Source of the DNA: an uncultured Bacteroidota bacterium
GTDB taxonomy: Bacteria; Bacteroidota; Bacteroidia; B-17B0; Aurantibacillaceae
Assembly: GCA_903834765.1 (NCBI GenBank)
Contig: CAILKE010000019.1
Coordinates: 1 to 55,494 of the forward strand
Reading direction: 5' to 3'
Length of the DNA stretch: 55,494 nt
This document shows, piece after piece, positions 36,932 through 47,631 of this stretch. The position numbers and the translations under genes are program-made. How positions within the stretch are numbered: the stretch's first letter is position 1; each line of letters begins with the position of its first letter. The notes beneath the pieces were generated by a model. That model saw only the letters and a list, made by a program, of their open reading frames with translations, made no database searches and was not told where the DNA came from.

Positions 36932-37882
36932 TTACTTTGGCTTATACAAAGGCGTTTGCTTATTAGTCTCTGGCTTCTTCACGTTATCATTTTTATCCTT
37001 GTCTTTTCTAATATCTATATCCGCATCCAAAGTCCATTTTCCTTTTTTCATAGATAGGGCGTCGAAGCTTCCATCCGGGCCATAATATTGGAATTGCCCT
37101 TCTATAGTAGGGTCGGGGGTATTGGGTGCTAAATGACTAAAAATAATTTGTTTACGACCTTCATTATACTTCAACGACATGGCAACTTCACTTGCATATT
37201 CAAATAACACGCGTTTATTGAATTTATTAGAGATTTTAAAAACGTCTTTACCAAACTGAGGAGTACCATCCGGTTTAAACCAAAGAATATCAATGAATTT
37301 ACGTTGAGTGATTTTATTGTTTCCATCCCATCCTAATAGCGTATAAAAATCATTATCAGATTTAATGATTTCGCTGTAATAAAGCATACCAAACCATTTA
37401 GAAGGCTCGCCAACATACGTTTCCGGATTTGTAATAGTTCCTGATTTATCCACTAAAGCAAATACATCGTATTGTTGAGTGGTTTCTTTTTTAAACCAGC
37501 CTTTTTTAATGGTTTTTGAATTGTTGACTTGTATAAATCCGAAGTAAGCATGGGTTTCATCTTCTCGTAATAAGTTCCAAGTAATAATCCGGAATTTATG
37601 GTCGGGAGAAATTAAGACTGAAACATCTTTATCTTTTTTTATACTGTCAAATGGATAAAGCAGAGACTTTTCATCTTTTAAAGTAGAGTTCCATAGGGCT
37701 AAAAATTGTTTATTAGCTTCTACTTTATTAGCGTCTTTTTTACTGTGAAAAACCTTTAATTGTAAAGCTCTGATGGAATCTTCTAATTGCAAAAAATGGG
37801 CTTTATCTATATCCGTCAATTGTGCCATAGACGTTAATGTCAAGCTTAAACTCAAGTATATCAGGATGTGTTTAATAGACAT
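36932..37882 (-). CDS. Secreted protein of unknown function
   Basis: 316 residues with a signal peptide (IYLSLSLTLTSMAQ). The mature part has a short helical start, then a beta-rich domain (FRIITWNLLREDETHAYFGFIQV, read as two strands, then WFGMLYYSEI and LLGWDGNNKITQRKFIDILWF). A charged tail rich in Lys/Asp/Asn follows (KDKDKNDNVKKPE). I recognise no catalytic motif or named family. It is probably periplasmic or surface-exposed. It lies between uvrA and the ABC-F gene on the same strand, with about 100-bp gaps, so it is likely transcribed alone. Confidence 0.7.
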   Translation of the reverse strand: MSIKHILIYLSLSLTLTSMAQLTDIDKAHFLQLEDSIRALQLKVFHSKKDANKVEANKQFLALWNSTLKDEKSLLYPFDSIKKDKDVSVLISPDHKFRIITWNLLREDETHAYFGFIQVNNSKTIKKGWFKKETTQQYDVFALVDKSGTITNPETYVGEPSKWFGMLYYSEIIKSDNDFYTLLGWDGNNKITQRKFIDILWFKPDGTPQFGKDVFKISNKFNKRVLFEYASEVAMSLKYNEGRKQIIFSHLAPNTPDPTIEGQFQYYGPDGSFDALSMKKGKWTLDADIDIRKDKDKNDNVKKPETNKQTPLYKPK

Positions 37883-38011
37883 ATAAGTATATAACGATAA
37901 AAAAATATTTAGTTACAAGGTACTATTAAATAAGATTACTTAACAAGTTCAAATTTAGGCAATAACATTAATTAACGACCAATATTTTAACTATTAAAAG
38001 TCTTTATAATC

Positions 38012-39634
<1,623 letters not shown>

Positions 39635-39696
39635 TTACTTAAAAATTAGTCGGCAAAGGTAAGAAAAAAAGATGAAATTATGACCGACAAAACTGA

Positions 39697-40671
39697 TTAA
39701 ACTATTTTATTCCATTTGCTATTTGCCCATGTTTTTTGCTCTTCTTTTGTAAGAAAAGTCCAAGCTACAATGCGACTAGATTTATTGCCTTGCCCCATTG
39801 GCATGGTTTTCACGTCACTAGCACCTACTTGCTTAAGTGTAGCGTATGTTCTTTTAAGATTAGATTGTTTGGAGATAAGTGTAGAAAACCAAAAACATGA
39901 TGTTGCAAATTGTTTGCTTTCAAATATCATATCATTTACAAAACGTGCTTCGCCACCATTGCAATATAGCTCCGTACTTTGTCCACCAAAATTAAGCGTA
40001 GGTGTTGTTACTTTTTTATTACTTAAGTTGCTAAGCTTACGTAATGTGCCTGATTGAGCTTCTGCCTGTGATGAATGGAAGGGTGGGTTACAAATAGCAA
40101 CATCGATGTATTCGTCCTCCTGAATAATACCATTAAAAAAATGATTGCTGCTGGGTTGCAAACAAATGTCTACATGGCCAACTAAAGCTGGATTAGATTC
40201 AACGATGGATTTAGCCGATGTAATGGCTTCCTGATCTATATCACTGCCTATAAAATTCCAGCCGTATTCTTGATGGCCAATAATAGGGTACACACAATTA
40301 GCACCAACACCAATATCGAGGCAGGTAACAAGATTGCCTTTTGGAATTTTACCATAGTTTGAACTACATAATAAATCGGCTATGTAATGGATATAATCGG
40401 CTCTGCCAGGAATAGGAGGGCATAAATAATTGGGAGGGATATTCCAGTTATCAATTTGATAATGGTGTTTTAAAAGCGCTTTATTTAAAGCTTTTACAGC
40501 TTCAGGATTAAAAAAATTTATCGACTCGTCGTTATATATATTAAGAGAAACGTACTGTTCCAATTCTGGTAAACTTTCTATTAAGGCTTTTAAATTGTAA
40601 CGTTCACGATGCTTATTTCGAACATGTAATCTTGTTTTTTCTTTAGGATGTTCTTTCTTTTTATCAAGCAT
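39697..40671 (-). CDS. rlmF: 23S rRNA (adenine-1618-N6)-methyltransferase
   Basis: 324 residues. Family blocks visible are LHVRNKHRERYN at the N-terminus, WNIPPNYLCPPIPGRADYIHY near residue 80, the SAM-binding LDIGVGANCVYPIIG near 118, the N6-adenine motif NPPFHSSQAEAQSG near 192, and GGEARFVNDMIFES near 232. RlmF methylates A1618 of 23S rRNA. It lies 62 bp from the ABC-F gene, also ribosome-related, on the same strand, so co-transcription is possible. Confidence 0.95.
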   Translation of the reverse strand: MLDKKKEHPKEKTRLHVRNKHRERYNLKALIESLPELEQYVSLNIYNDESINFFNPEAVKALNKALLKHHYQIDNWNIPPNYLCPPIPGRADYIHYIADLLCSSNYGKIPKGNLVTCLDIGVGANCVYPIIGHQEYGWNFIGSDIDQEAITSAKSIVESNPALVGHVDICLQPSSNHFFNGIIQEDEYIDVAICNPPFHSSQAEAQSGTLRKLSNLSNKKVTTPTLNFGGQSTELYCNGGEARFVNDMIFESKQFATSCFWFSTLISKQSNLKRTYATLKQVGASDVKTMPMGQGNKSSRIVAWTFLTKEEQKTWANSKWNKIV

Positions 40672-40720
40672 GTTTTTTTTGTTTATTTAAGATGTAATAT
40701 AGAAACTAGTAGCGTCTATA

Positions 40721-41293
40721 TTAATCGATGTCAATATCATATTTATCTAGAAGCCCAACAACGCCTGCCGTCGAAAACTTCGCTTTTTTAAGACGATTTA
40801 ATTCTGGGTCGATGGAATAATTATAAGAGGTTCTAAAATCTACTTTTTCTAATATGGTATTTTTAAAGGTTGTTCGCATGAGGTCACAATGGTCAAATAA
40901 AGAGCCTGTTAAGTTACTTTCTGTAAAATCAACTTCTTGTAAGTTAGAATTTTTAAAGGTTGTTTTCTTAAGATTCATTTTAAAAAATGAAGAAAGATTG
41001 AGTGTGCAATTTTCAACTGATATTGAAAATAAAAACTCATTGCAATTCTCAAAAGTTAATCCCAACAGTTTACAATCTTTAAACTGGACTTCGCTCATTA
41101 CTGTTTTACCAAATTTGGTCATACTTAAATTGCAACCCATAAATACGCAAGCGGTGAAATTTCTATTAGATAAATCAGCATTGGTAAAGTTGCAATTTAC
41201 AAACGTACAATGTTCATATTCTCCTTTATCTATGGGATTTTCAGAAAAATTTAGTTTTTCGAAAATCTGATGTTCAATATACGTTCTTTCCAT
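40721..41293 (-). CDS. Pentapeptide-repeat protein (Qnr/McbG-like size)
   Basis: 190 residues. Most of it is A(D/N)LxX-type pentapeptides with central Phe/Leu: HCTFV, NCNFT, NADLS, NRNFT, FKNSNLQEVDF, ESNLTGSLFDHCDL. The end is FRTSYNYSIDPELNRLKKAKFS, a C-terminal cap seen in Qnr- and McbG-like members. The fold is a right-handed quadrilateral beta-helix, which in Qnr mimics DNA and shields gyrase. Function here is not known, and a role in gyrase protection should not be assumed. It is flanked by rlmF and a 2OG oxygenase, both on the same strand. Confidence 0.85.
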   Translation of the reverse strand: MERTYIEHQIFEKLNFSENPIDKGEYEHCTFVNCNFTNADLSNRNFTACVFMGCNLSMTKFGKTVMSEVQFKDCKLLGLTFENCNEFLFSISVENCTLNLSSFFKMNLKKTTFKNSNLQEVDFTESNLTGSLFDHCDLMRTTFKNTILEKVDFRTSYNYSIDPELNRLKKAKFSTAGVVGLLDKYDIDID

Positions 41294-41381
41294 GCAATTA
41301 AATTGACTCTATTACAAAACTACTGGTTTTATAAGCATTAGCCAAAGGATTAATTTAAAACTTATATTTTATTAGTTCTCT

Positions 41382-41975
41382 TTAATTAATTTTTAACCAG
41401 CCTGTAATGCTTAGCCTTACTTTATTAGTTAGTAAAACTTCGTGAACGAGTTCACTACTTTTAAAAAATACGCTTTTTCCATTATTAGGTGATATATTTT
41501 GTAAATAGTCGTGGTGATGAACGCATAATTGTCCGCCATCTGCTTCTTGCCAATCATCATTTAAATACATGATTAGTGAGAATTGGCGGCTATTTGTATT
41601 CTTAAATTGATCAAGGTGTTTTTTGTAAAAACTTCCTTTTTCATATAAAGCATAATGAAATTCATAGCCTGTAATTCCAGTATAACAAGTGCTGTTTAAG
41701 TGACTAACAAAATCATCTATTAAATCAAAGAATTCATTTTCGTATTGATTGTTATGCTTCCGATCGAGCCAATAGATAGCATCGCTACGAATTAGCTTAT
41801 CATGAAGAACCTGCTTTTCATTGCCAGTGCCTGCGTACAAGAGTTGTTTTTGGGCATAAAGAATGTTTAAATTTTCTTTTAAATGCTTAGCAAGTGCATC
41901 ACTTAAAAAATGTTCGGTAATTCCAATTTTAGTGTCAATATAGCTATCGATAAGCTCATTAAATATATCTTTCAA
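41382..41975 (-). CDS. 2-oxoglutarate/Fe(II)-dependent oxygenase (prolyl 4-hydroxylase type)
   Basis: 197 residues. The Fe ligands are the HxD in YKKHLDQFKN near residue 120 and the distal His in SSELVHEVLL near 178. The 2OG-binding Arg follows in KVRLSITGW near 189. Also visible are FSLIMYLNDDW and GGQLCVHH, typical of the P4Hc fold. Substrate unknown; some bacterial members act on ribosomal proteins or EF-Tu. The start at 41975 is a TTG: a TAG lies two codons upstream and no ATG occurs near the N-terminus. Confidence 0.85.
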   Translation of the reverse strand: MKDIFNELIDSYIDTKIGITEHFLSDALAKHLKENLNILYAQKQLLYAGTGNEKQVLHDKLIRSDAIYWLDRKHNNQYENEFFDLIDDFVSHLNSTCYTGITGYEFHYALYEKGSFYKKHLDQFKNTNSRQFSLIMYLNDDWQEADGGQLCVHHHDYLQNISPNNGKSVFFKSSELVHEVLLTNKVRLSITGWLKIN

Positions 41976-42085
41976 TAACTAGAGTGGGGGAGTAATATTA
42001 GCACATCGCTAATAGGTAGTTGAAGATACCTATAATTAATGGTTTCCACACATATAGTAAAAAAAAATGTTTAGAACTGTTTAGT

Positions 42086-42643
42086 CTATAGTTTTTTGAC
42101 AAACTTGCATAATATGACAATAGTTTGTTCATTGATCTTTCCTTCAATTTGTTCAACATTATCATTTACTAATTTAATTCTCTTCACAACTGTTCCTTTA
42201 GATGCAGTGAAATTAGTGCCTTTTACATTTAAAGCTTGTGTTAATACCACATTGTCGCCATTTTCAAGTATGTTACCAAAAGCATCTTTGTGTATATCAG
42301 GAATTTCTAATGCGCTTAAAGCCCATTGAATAACATTTTCATCAAGATCAATTGTACCGATTAAATTACTAGACCAGTCTTCTTCTTTATAGTTTTGTAA
42401 AATTCTATAACTTAATGCTTGAACACTAGGCTCAGGGCTCCAAATGCTTCCTTCTAAACAACGCCAGTGAAAACTAGCATCTTTATCATCAATTTTAGAT
42501 AAACAGTTATCGCATAATGCAACCTGATTGTCAATTGAATCATCATTTTTTGGAGTAACCGTATATTCGTGAGAAGCAATTTCACTGTTACATAATTCGC
42601 ATTGTTCTTGATTACGTTGTTTAAGTTCTTTACTTATTGACAT
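42086..42643 (-). CDS. PhnA-like zinc-ribbon protein
   Basis: 185 residues. Two CxxC pairs (CELCNSE near 15, CDNCLSK near 45) make an N-terminal zinc ribbon. The C-terminus (about 115-185) is the PhnA domain, with DAFGNILENGDNVVLTQALN, then KGTVVKRIKLV. PhnA was named from the phosphonate operon of E. coli, but its role in phosphonate use is not established. It lies next to the pstS-like and phosphatase genes and has its own candidate promoter. Confidence 0.87.
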   Translation of the reverse strand: MSISKELKQRNQEQCELCNSEIASHEYTVTPKNDDSIDNQVALCDNCLSKIDDKDASFHWRCLEGSIWSPEPSVQALSYRILQNYKEEDWSSNLIGTIDLDENVIQWALSALEIPDIHKDAFGNILENGDNVVLTQALNVKGTNFTASKGTVVKRIKLVNDNVEQIEGKINEQTIVILCKFVKKL

Positions 42644-42663
42644 AGATTTTAGTATTGATCGGG

Positions 42664-42708
42664 CAAAAGTATAGTTTTATTTTATAATATTTTTATTACT
42701 ATACTTTT
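42664..42708 (-). promoter_or_regulatory. PhnA-gene promoter overlapped by a perfect 11-bp inverted repeat
   Basis: On the minus strand TACTTTTG (42671 down to 42664) matches the -7 element, 20 bp before the ATG. An inverted repeat AAAAGTATAGT (42665-42675) and ACTATACTTTT (42698-42708), centres 33 bp apart, overlaps it. The spacing of about three helical turns suits a repressor operator. A weak terminator for pstS is the alternative. Confidence 0.45.
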
Positions 42709-42757
42709 ATATACATTCTGAGTAGTCAAGTTTAAAGTATTATTGTGCCACACTTAC

Positions 42758-43675
42758 TTACAAGCCGTTTAATCGATTAATTTCACTTTGATAGTCATTA
42801 ATAGGGAAATAGCCATGTGTTTTGATGATTTCTTGACCTTTTAATGCCAATTCTGACATTATAAAATCATAAATTTTAGAGCTAGGTTTCCCATTTATAT
42901 ATTGATATAATGGTCTTGTTAAAATGTAATCTCCTTTTTTTACAGCAGTCATTTCATAAGGCGAATAAGCTCTAGAGCCTTTTATATAAATTGGCATTGC
43001 CCAAACACTACCGTTTGGCTTTCCTTTACTATCCATCAAAAAACCCACACCCGCATAGCCAATTCCTGCTAAATTATTTTGAATCGCATTTACAATTTCT
43101 GCATTACCATGCATATGATTCATAGAAGCCGAATACGGTGCTTTTATAAATTTGTCTTTTAGGTAGGAATACGTTCCGGATAAACTGTCTCTGCCGTAAA
43201 TAACAATTGATAAATCTGGTCCGCCTAAATTTTTCCAATTGATAATTTCTCCAGAAAAGATTTTAGTTAGTTCTTCAGTAGATAAACTATCCACGCCTAA
43301 TTTTGAATTCGTAATGATTGCTAGTGCATCTACCGAAAACATAATAGGAATTGGGTTTACACCATTTTTTTTTGCCCTTTCAATTTCTTCTAATTTCATT
43401 TCTCTTGATGAATTAGCAATGTCTGTTTCATTATTTATAAGTGCTTCAATACCAATACTACTTCCTCCTCCAGATATATCAAATAAAATATTAGAGTGTT
43501 CATATTTATATGATGTACAAAAATCGTTTACCATTGGAAGCTCCGTATCTGAACCCTTGATAACAATGGTATTTCTCTTAATGATAGAGGTTAATTCATT
43601 GTCTTGCTTTTTTTGGTTTTCTTTACAACTAATTAATGATATTGTAAATACCAGACATGCATAAATAGATTTCAT
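42758..43675 (-). CDS. pstS: PstS-like phosphate-binding lipoprotein
   Basis: 305 residues. The signal ends in a lipobox (VFTISLISC, Cys near 17). The PBP-like fold shows phosphate-loop motifs: IKGSDTELPMV near 46, SGGGSSIGIEAL near 69 and YGRDSLSGTYSYLKD near 155. In Gram-negatives PstS feeds the PstCAB transporter. No pstC, pstA or pstB is near, and it follows a phosphatase/peroxidase cluster by 126 bp, so it may be a stand-alone phosphate scavenger or sensor. Naming as pstS rests on family resemblance. Confidence 0.82.
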   Translation of the reverse strand: MKSIYACLVFTISLISCKENQKKQDNELTSIIKRNTIVIKGSDTELPMVNDFCTSYKYEHSNILFDISGGGSSIGIEALINNETDIANSSREMKLEEIERAKKNGVNPIPIMFSVDALAIITNSKLGVDSLSTEELTKIFSGEIINWKNLGGPDLSIVIYGRDSLSGTYSYLKDKFIKAPYSASMNHMHGNAEIVNAIQNNLAGIGYAGVGFLMDSKGKPNGSVWAMPIYIKGSRAYSPYEMTAVKKGDYILTRPLYQYINGKPSSKIYDFIMSELALKGQEIIKTHGYFPINDYQSEINRLNGL

Positions 43676-43801
43676 AACAATATATACTATTTTTTGTTAT
43701 TAATTATAATTGTTCAAAAGTGCAATCGCAATCTTATCTGTAGATGAATAAAATGTTAGATAAATACTTATTAGACAAACAAGGAAAATTAACCGATTAA
43801 A

Positions 43802-45733
43802 TTAATAGCTACCGCCAATAACTCGATGATTTAATTTTTCATCCAAGAATAAAGGAAGTTTTTTCGGCTTTTGTGTAAGATTAGTTGTATCGGTTAATGA
43901 CAACATAAACGCTTTAATACTTAACATTTCTTTTTTACTTAATTTTAGTGAGTCAAAAGGTAAAGTTTGATGAGGAATTGATATTCCTAATCCTTGTCCC
44001 CCGCCTTTATTATAAAAATCAATAACTTCTTCCAGCGTTTTATAAATACCATTGTGCATATAAGGAGCAGTTAAATTAATATTACGTATCGATGGGGTTT
44101 TAAATGCGTATTGATGGATATATACTTTTGAAACGCTTATTCTACCTTCATCTTTATCAACGAGTTTACTGGTTTTACTTTCAGGTACACCAATAACTTC
44201 ATACTCTGTGTCATTGTATATTGGAGGAACTAAACCATTAAACAAAGGAAAAAAATGGCAACTACCACAAAGGGCTTTACCGGAAAATAAATTATAACCA
44301 TTAATCTCTTGATCATTTAATTGTTGATAATCACCTTTAATATATTTATCAAATCTGCTATTCATTGAGATCAGCGTTTTTTCGTATTCTGTTATCGCCT
44401 TTAAAATTCCATAATAACTAATGGTTGTATCAATTGTTTCTTTATACGATTTTTTAAATAATTGTTGATACTCTTTACTTTGATTTAATTTATTAATGAT
44501 GTCTTCAACAGAAGAATTCATTTCTTTTTTATTATGCAACACATCATTTGCTTGTTGTTCCAATTGACGAGCCCTTCCATCATGAAAAAAGTTTTTTTGA
44601 TAAAAAACGTTTAGCAGGGTAGGTGTATTTCTGTTTAAGTTGTTTTTGGTTTCAAACTCTAATGCTTTTGGTAAACCATCAGTAAATCCTAATTCTGGTT
44701 TATGACAAGAAGCGCAGGCTCTTTGATTGTTGCCTGATAATACGGGGTCATAAAACAAAAGGCGACCCAATTCAGCCTGTTGTTTTAAATTATTTGTGTC
44801 GTCTACCGTTACAGAAAAAAAATTATCATTAAAACTATTCAAGTCAAATGTATTTACTTTTTTTATATCAATGGCGTAATTTACTGGAGTATGAGGAAAT
44901 AATTTTGATTGATGTAATTCGCTTATTAATTTATATATTGGATTAATGTGGCGTGTAATAAAATATAATCTGTTAAACTTATCATAATCTTTTTGCTGGT
45001 TACAATAAGAAATAGCTGAGTTTATAGCTGATAAAGTTTTTTGATGGGTGCTATTTGGATATAAATTTATGGAATAATTTTTTTTTATATTGTTTAAAAA
45101 CACTTGGCTTCCCTTCATTACCGAAATGATTTCATCAATATTTGTTTTTGTATATGTAGCATCATATCCGCTAATTGAAAGACTCATCAATCTTATGTAT
45201 TCAAACTGAAGAGATTCTAATATTTGTGAATCGGCAATAAATGATATTTCGATTTTTTTGATATAAGCTTCAAATGCCTGCTTCAAAAAAAGACATTCGT
45301 TTTTGAGTTTTGCTTTATCAATTGTATCTCCGCTAAAAAGTATTTCTTCAATAACTTGAAAGCCATGAGGGTCAAAGGTTCTTTTCCCAAATTCTAATTC
45401 TGCTTTTTTTACAAGAGGACCATTAATAAAGTATTTGACATCAAAAGGTGATTGATATTCGATGCAGTTTTCAATTTCTTTATAGATATATCTTGATTTG
45501 AAATACGATATTTTTAATTTTTGTAAAGAAGAAACATTAAAAGTATCAACACAATTTTCAGCAAGTTGTAGTTCTTTTACAATACTTTGCGCATGATTTA
45601 AAACTAGAATATAATTGGCGGAAATAATATGTTTTTCTTTTTTATGAAAGAAAGAACAGGTAATTATCAAAAGCAAAAAGCCTAACAAGATATTAGACTT
45701 TTTATTTTGCCAAAAAGTATGTTTTTTAAACAT
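43802..45733 (-). CDS. Imelysin-like domain fused to di-heme cytochrome c peroxidase (MauG/CCP family)
   Basis: 643 residues. A hydrophobic N-terminus with LLLIITC (possible lipobox) is followed by a helical region at about 40-290. This contains PHGFQVIEEILF, which lines up with the imelysin GFHxIE motif but with Gln for His. The C-terminal half is a di-heme peroxidase with heme motifs CASCHKPELGFTDG near 340 and CGSCHFFPLF near 490, plus NRNTPTLLNVFYQKNFFHDGRA and PYMHNGIYKTLEEVIDFY. Enzymes of this family reduce peroxide or carry out long-range protein oxidation. Its ATG overlaps the phosphatase stop by one base (TAATG), so the two are translationally coupled. Its role in phosphorus acquisition is unknown. 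Confidence 0.85.
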   Translation of the reverse strand: MFKKHTFWQNKKSNILLGFLLLIITCSFFHKKEKHIISANYILVLNHAQSIVKELQLAENCVDTFNVSSLQKLKISYFKSRYIYKEIENCIEYQSPFDVKYFINGPLVKKAELEFGKRTFDPHGFQVIEEILFSGDTIDKAKLKNECLFLKQAFEAYIKKIEISFIADSQILESLQFEYIRLMSLSISGYDATYTKTNIDEIISVMKGSQVFLNNIKKNYSINLYPNSTHQKTLSAINSAISYCNQQKDYDKFNRLYFITRHINPIYKLISELHQSKLFPHTPVNYAIDIKKVNTFDLNSFNDNFFSVTVDDTNNLKQQAELGRLLFYDPVLSGNNQRACASCHKPELGFTDGLPKALEFETKNNLNRNTPTLLNVFYQKNFFHDGRARQLEQQANDVLHNKKEMNSSVEDIINKLNQSKEYQQLFKKSYKETIDTTISYYGILKAITEYEKTLISMNSRFDKYIKGDYQQLNDQEINGYNLFSGKALCGSCHFFPLFNGLVPPIYNDTEYEVIGVPESKTSKLVDKDEGRISVSKVYIHQYAFKTPSIRNINLTAPYMHNGIYKTLEEVIDFYNKGGGQGLGISIPHQTLPFDSLKLSKKEMLSIKAFMLSLTDTTNLTQKPKKLPLFLDEKLNHRVIGGSY

Positions 45734-47631
45734 TAGTTTGAAGTCTTCACGAATTTGAAAAAAGTTAATTTTCCATTTCGTTTTACTGTACCATTGTAAA
45801 TACCATTATTTAATTCACTTATGTTTAATGGCAACTGACTATTGTACATGGCATTTTCAGTAAAATTTAATTCATATGTTTTTTGTCCTAATGAATTATA
45901 TAAAGTTACCGTACCATTTTTAATATCATTATTTAGAAAACTTAAGATAATTTGGTTTTCAGCAGGATTTGGAAAAACATTTAATAATTTTAAATCACTA
46001 TATTCAGATAAACCAGCAGGATTTGGAATAATAATTCTTGGACAAAATGGAGCCATTGTTCCAAATACAGAAGGCCTTGGTAAACTTGCGGAAACCGTGT
46101 TTCTTAAAAAACGTTCTAGGTGATTTACATACATTGATTTTGCATGAGTATATGCTAAAGAAGAATTATCAATAGTTGTTACATAAAACCAATCACATTG
46201 TGTACGATTATTATTGACATCTAAAATATAAAAACCATGTTGTGATAAATCGGCATATTTAATATGTGAATTTGAAAGTTGAATAGCAGATGCACCACCA
46301 GGTAATGAAATACCAGGTGAAGTAACACTTGGCCCTACAAATTCAACGCCCACAGAACCTCCGCCTGTTGTTGAATTATAACTAGCAGTAGGAATATCAT
46401 TAGCCCAAGAAGAATGTATGTCGCCTGTAATAACGACTACATCAGAAATGTTGTTGTTTAATATATGGTTCATTACTCTTGTTCTTTCAGCAGGATAGCC
46501 ATCCCATTGATCGCCATTAATCGCTTGTCCTAATACTTTTAATGGAGCAAACATAACTTGTTGAGTTAATATTTTCCATCTAGTAGTTGATGAATCTAAT
46601 CTATTACCAAGCCATGAAAATTGATCTGTACCTAATAATTGTCTTGAAGACGCAGTTACTACCGCACCAGTAGTTCCTGCCTGTACATCTCTACCATGAA
46701 GTCGAGTATCCAACATAATAAAATCAACTAAATTTCCATAAGTCAATTTTCTAAAAATTTGGTAAGGATCTGCTGAACCAGCAACAGGACGTATAGGTAA
46801 CCATTCAAAATATGCTTGTCTAGAGTTTGCCTTTCTTACAGCAAATGGCCCTTCAGTTGCATCTGTGTGGTTTTCAGCTCCATTCATCCATGCATCATTA
46901 GCTGTTTCATGGTCGTCCCAAATTGTAATGAACGGAAATTGTTGATGCAATCTTCTTAAATCTTCATCTAAATGATAGGTTGAATAACGCTGTCTATAAT
47001 CTGAGAGTGATAATATTTCGTTTGTTGGCAACCATTGTCTGTTTGCTATTGCATTTGGAGCATAGCCACCAGTATTATATTCATATATATAATCTCCTAA
47101 ACAAATTACGGCATCAAAATCAGCCCTATTTAAAAGTACTTTATAAGCATTAAAAAAACCTGCTTCAAAGTTTGCGCATGAAACAACAGCAAAACGCAGA
47201 CTATCAACATTGGTTGTAGGTGTAGTACGAGTTCTTCCTCTTGGAGATTTTAAACCATTAACTGTAAATTCATAGTAATACCAAGTATTTGCTATTAATC
47301 CAGTCACATCAACCTTTATTGTATAATCAACTGTATTGTCAGTTAATTTACTCCCACTTTGCACTACATTTGCCATGCCTGTATCAGTTGCCATTTGCCA
47401 AGAAACCAATATTGGATTCGCAGAAATTGTATCAGGTGTTACTCTTGTCCAAATAATTACTTTATCTGGCATAGGATCTCCAGACGCAACTCCGTGATAG
47501 AAAGGTGCTAAACAAGGTTCTAAGTTTGTTGTTCTTAAAGTTTGTGCATTTAAATTAATGCATAACATAGAGGTAAGAAAAACAACTATGCTTTTCTTTT
47601 TAAATTTACTGTTTAATAATTTTGTAATCAT
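45733..47631 (-). CDS. phoD: PhoD-like alkaline phosphatase with T9SS type A sorting domain
   Basis: 632 residues. A signal peptide (LTSMLCINLNAQ) precedes the PhoD N-domain (FYHGVASGDPMPDKVIIWTRV). Metal and active-site motifs are CANFEAGFFNAY near 155, CLGDYIYEYNTGG near 178, WDDHETANDAW near 240, MLDTRLHGRD near 308 and ITGDIHSSWA near 405. The C-terminal ~80 residues (LLNVFPNPAENQIILSF) are a type A sorting domain, so export to the surface by T9SS is expected in place of the Tat route of classical PhoD. It releases phosphate from phosphoesters. It overlaps the glycine-rich gene by 26 bp and the peroxidase gene by 1 bp. Confidence 0.93.
   Translation of the reverse strand: MITKLLNSKFKKKSIVVFLTSMLCINLNAQTLRTTNLEPCLAPFYHGVASGDPMPDKVIIWTRVTPDTISANPILVSWQMATDTGMANVVQSGSKLTDNTVDYTIKVDVTGLIANTWYYYEFTVNGLKSPRGRTRTTPTTNVDSLRFAVVSCANFEAGFFNAYKVLLNRADFDAVICLGDYIYEYNTGGYAPNAIANRQWLPTNEILSLSDYRQRYSTYHLDEDLRRLHQQFPFITIWDDHETANDAWMNGAENHTDATEGPFAVRKANSRQAYFEWLPIRPVAGSADPYQIFRKLTYGNLVDFIMLDTRLHGRDVQAGTTGAVVTASSRQLLGTDQFSWLGNRLDSSTTRWKILTQQVMFAPLKVLGQAINGDQWDGYPAERTRVMNHILNNNISDVVVITGDIHSSWANDIPTASYNSTTGGGSVGVEFVGPSVTSPGISLPGGASAIQLSNSHIKYADLSQHGFYILDVNNNRTQCDWFYVTTIDNSSLAYTHAKSMYVNHLERFLRNTVSASLPRPSVFGTMAPFCPRIIIPNPAGLSEYSDLKLLNVFPNPAENQIILSFLNNDIKNGTVTLYNSLGQKTYELNFTENAMYNSQLPLNISELNNGIYNGTVKRNGKLTFFKFVKTSN

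Noticed and set aside
41975-42000. Stretch resembling TTACTC-CCCC on the minus strand, compared with the LytTR half-site
   Set aside because: Only one half-site with poor match and no partner 21 bp away.
43744-43800. Plus-strand mini-ORF of 18 codons between the pstS-like and peroxidase genes
   Set aside because: Too short, no ribosome binding site and no recognisable domain; it lies in a leader region of a minus-strand gene.
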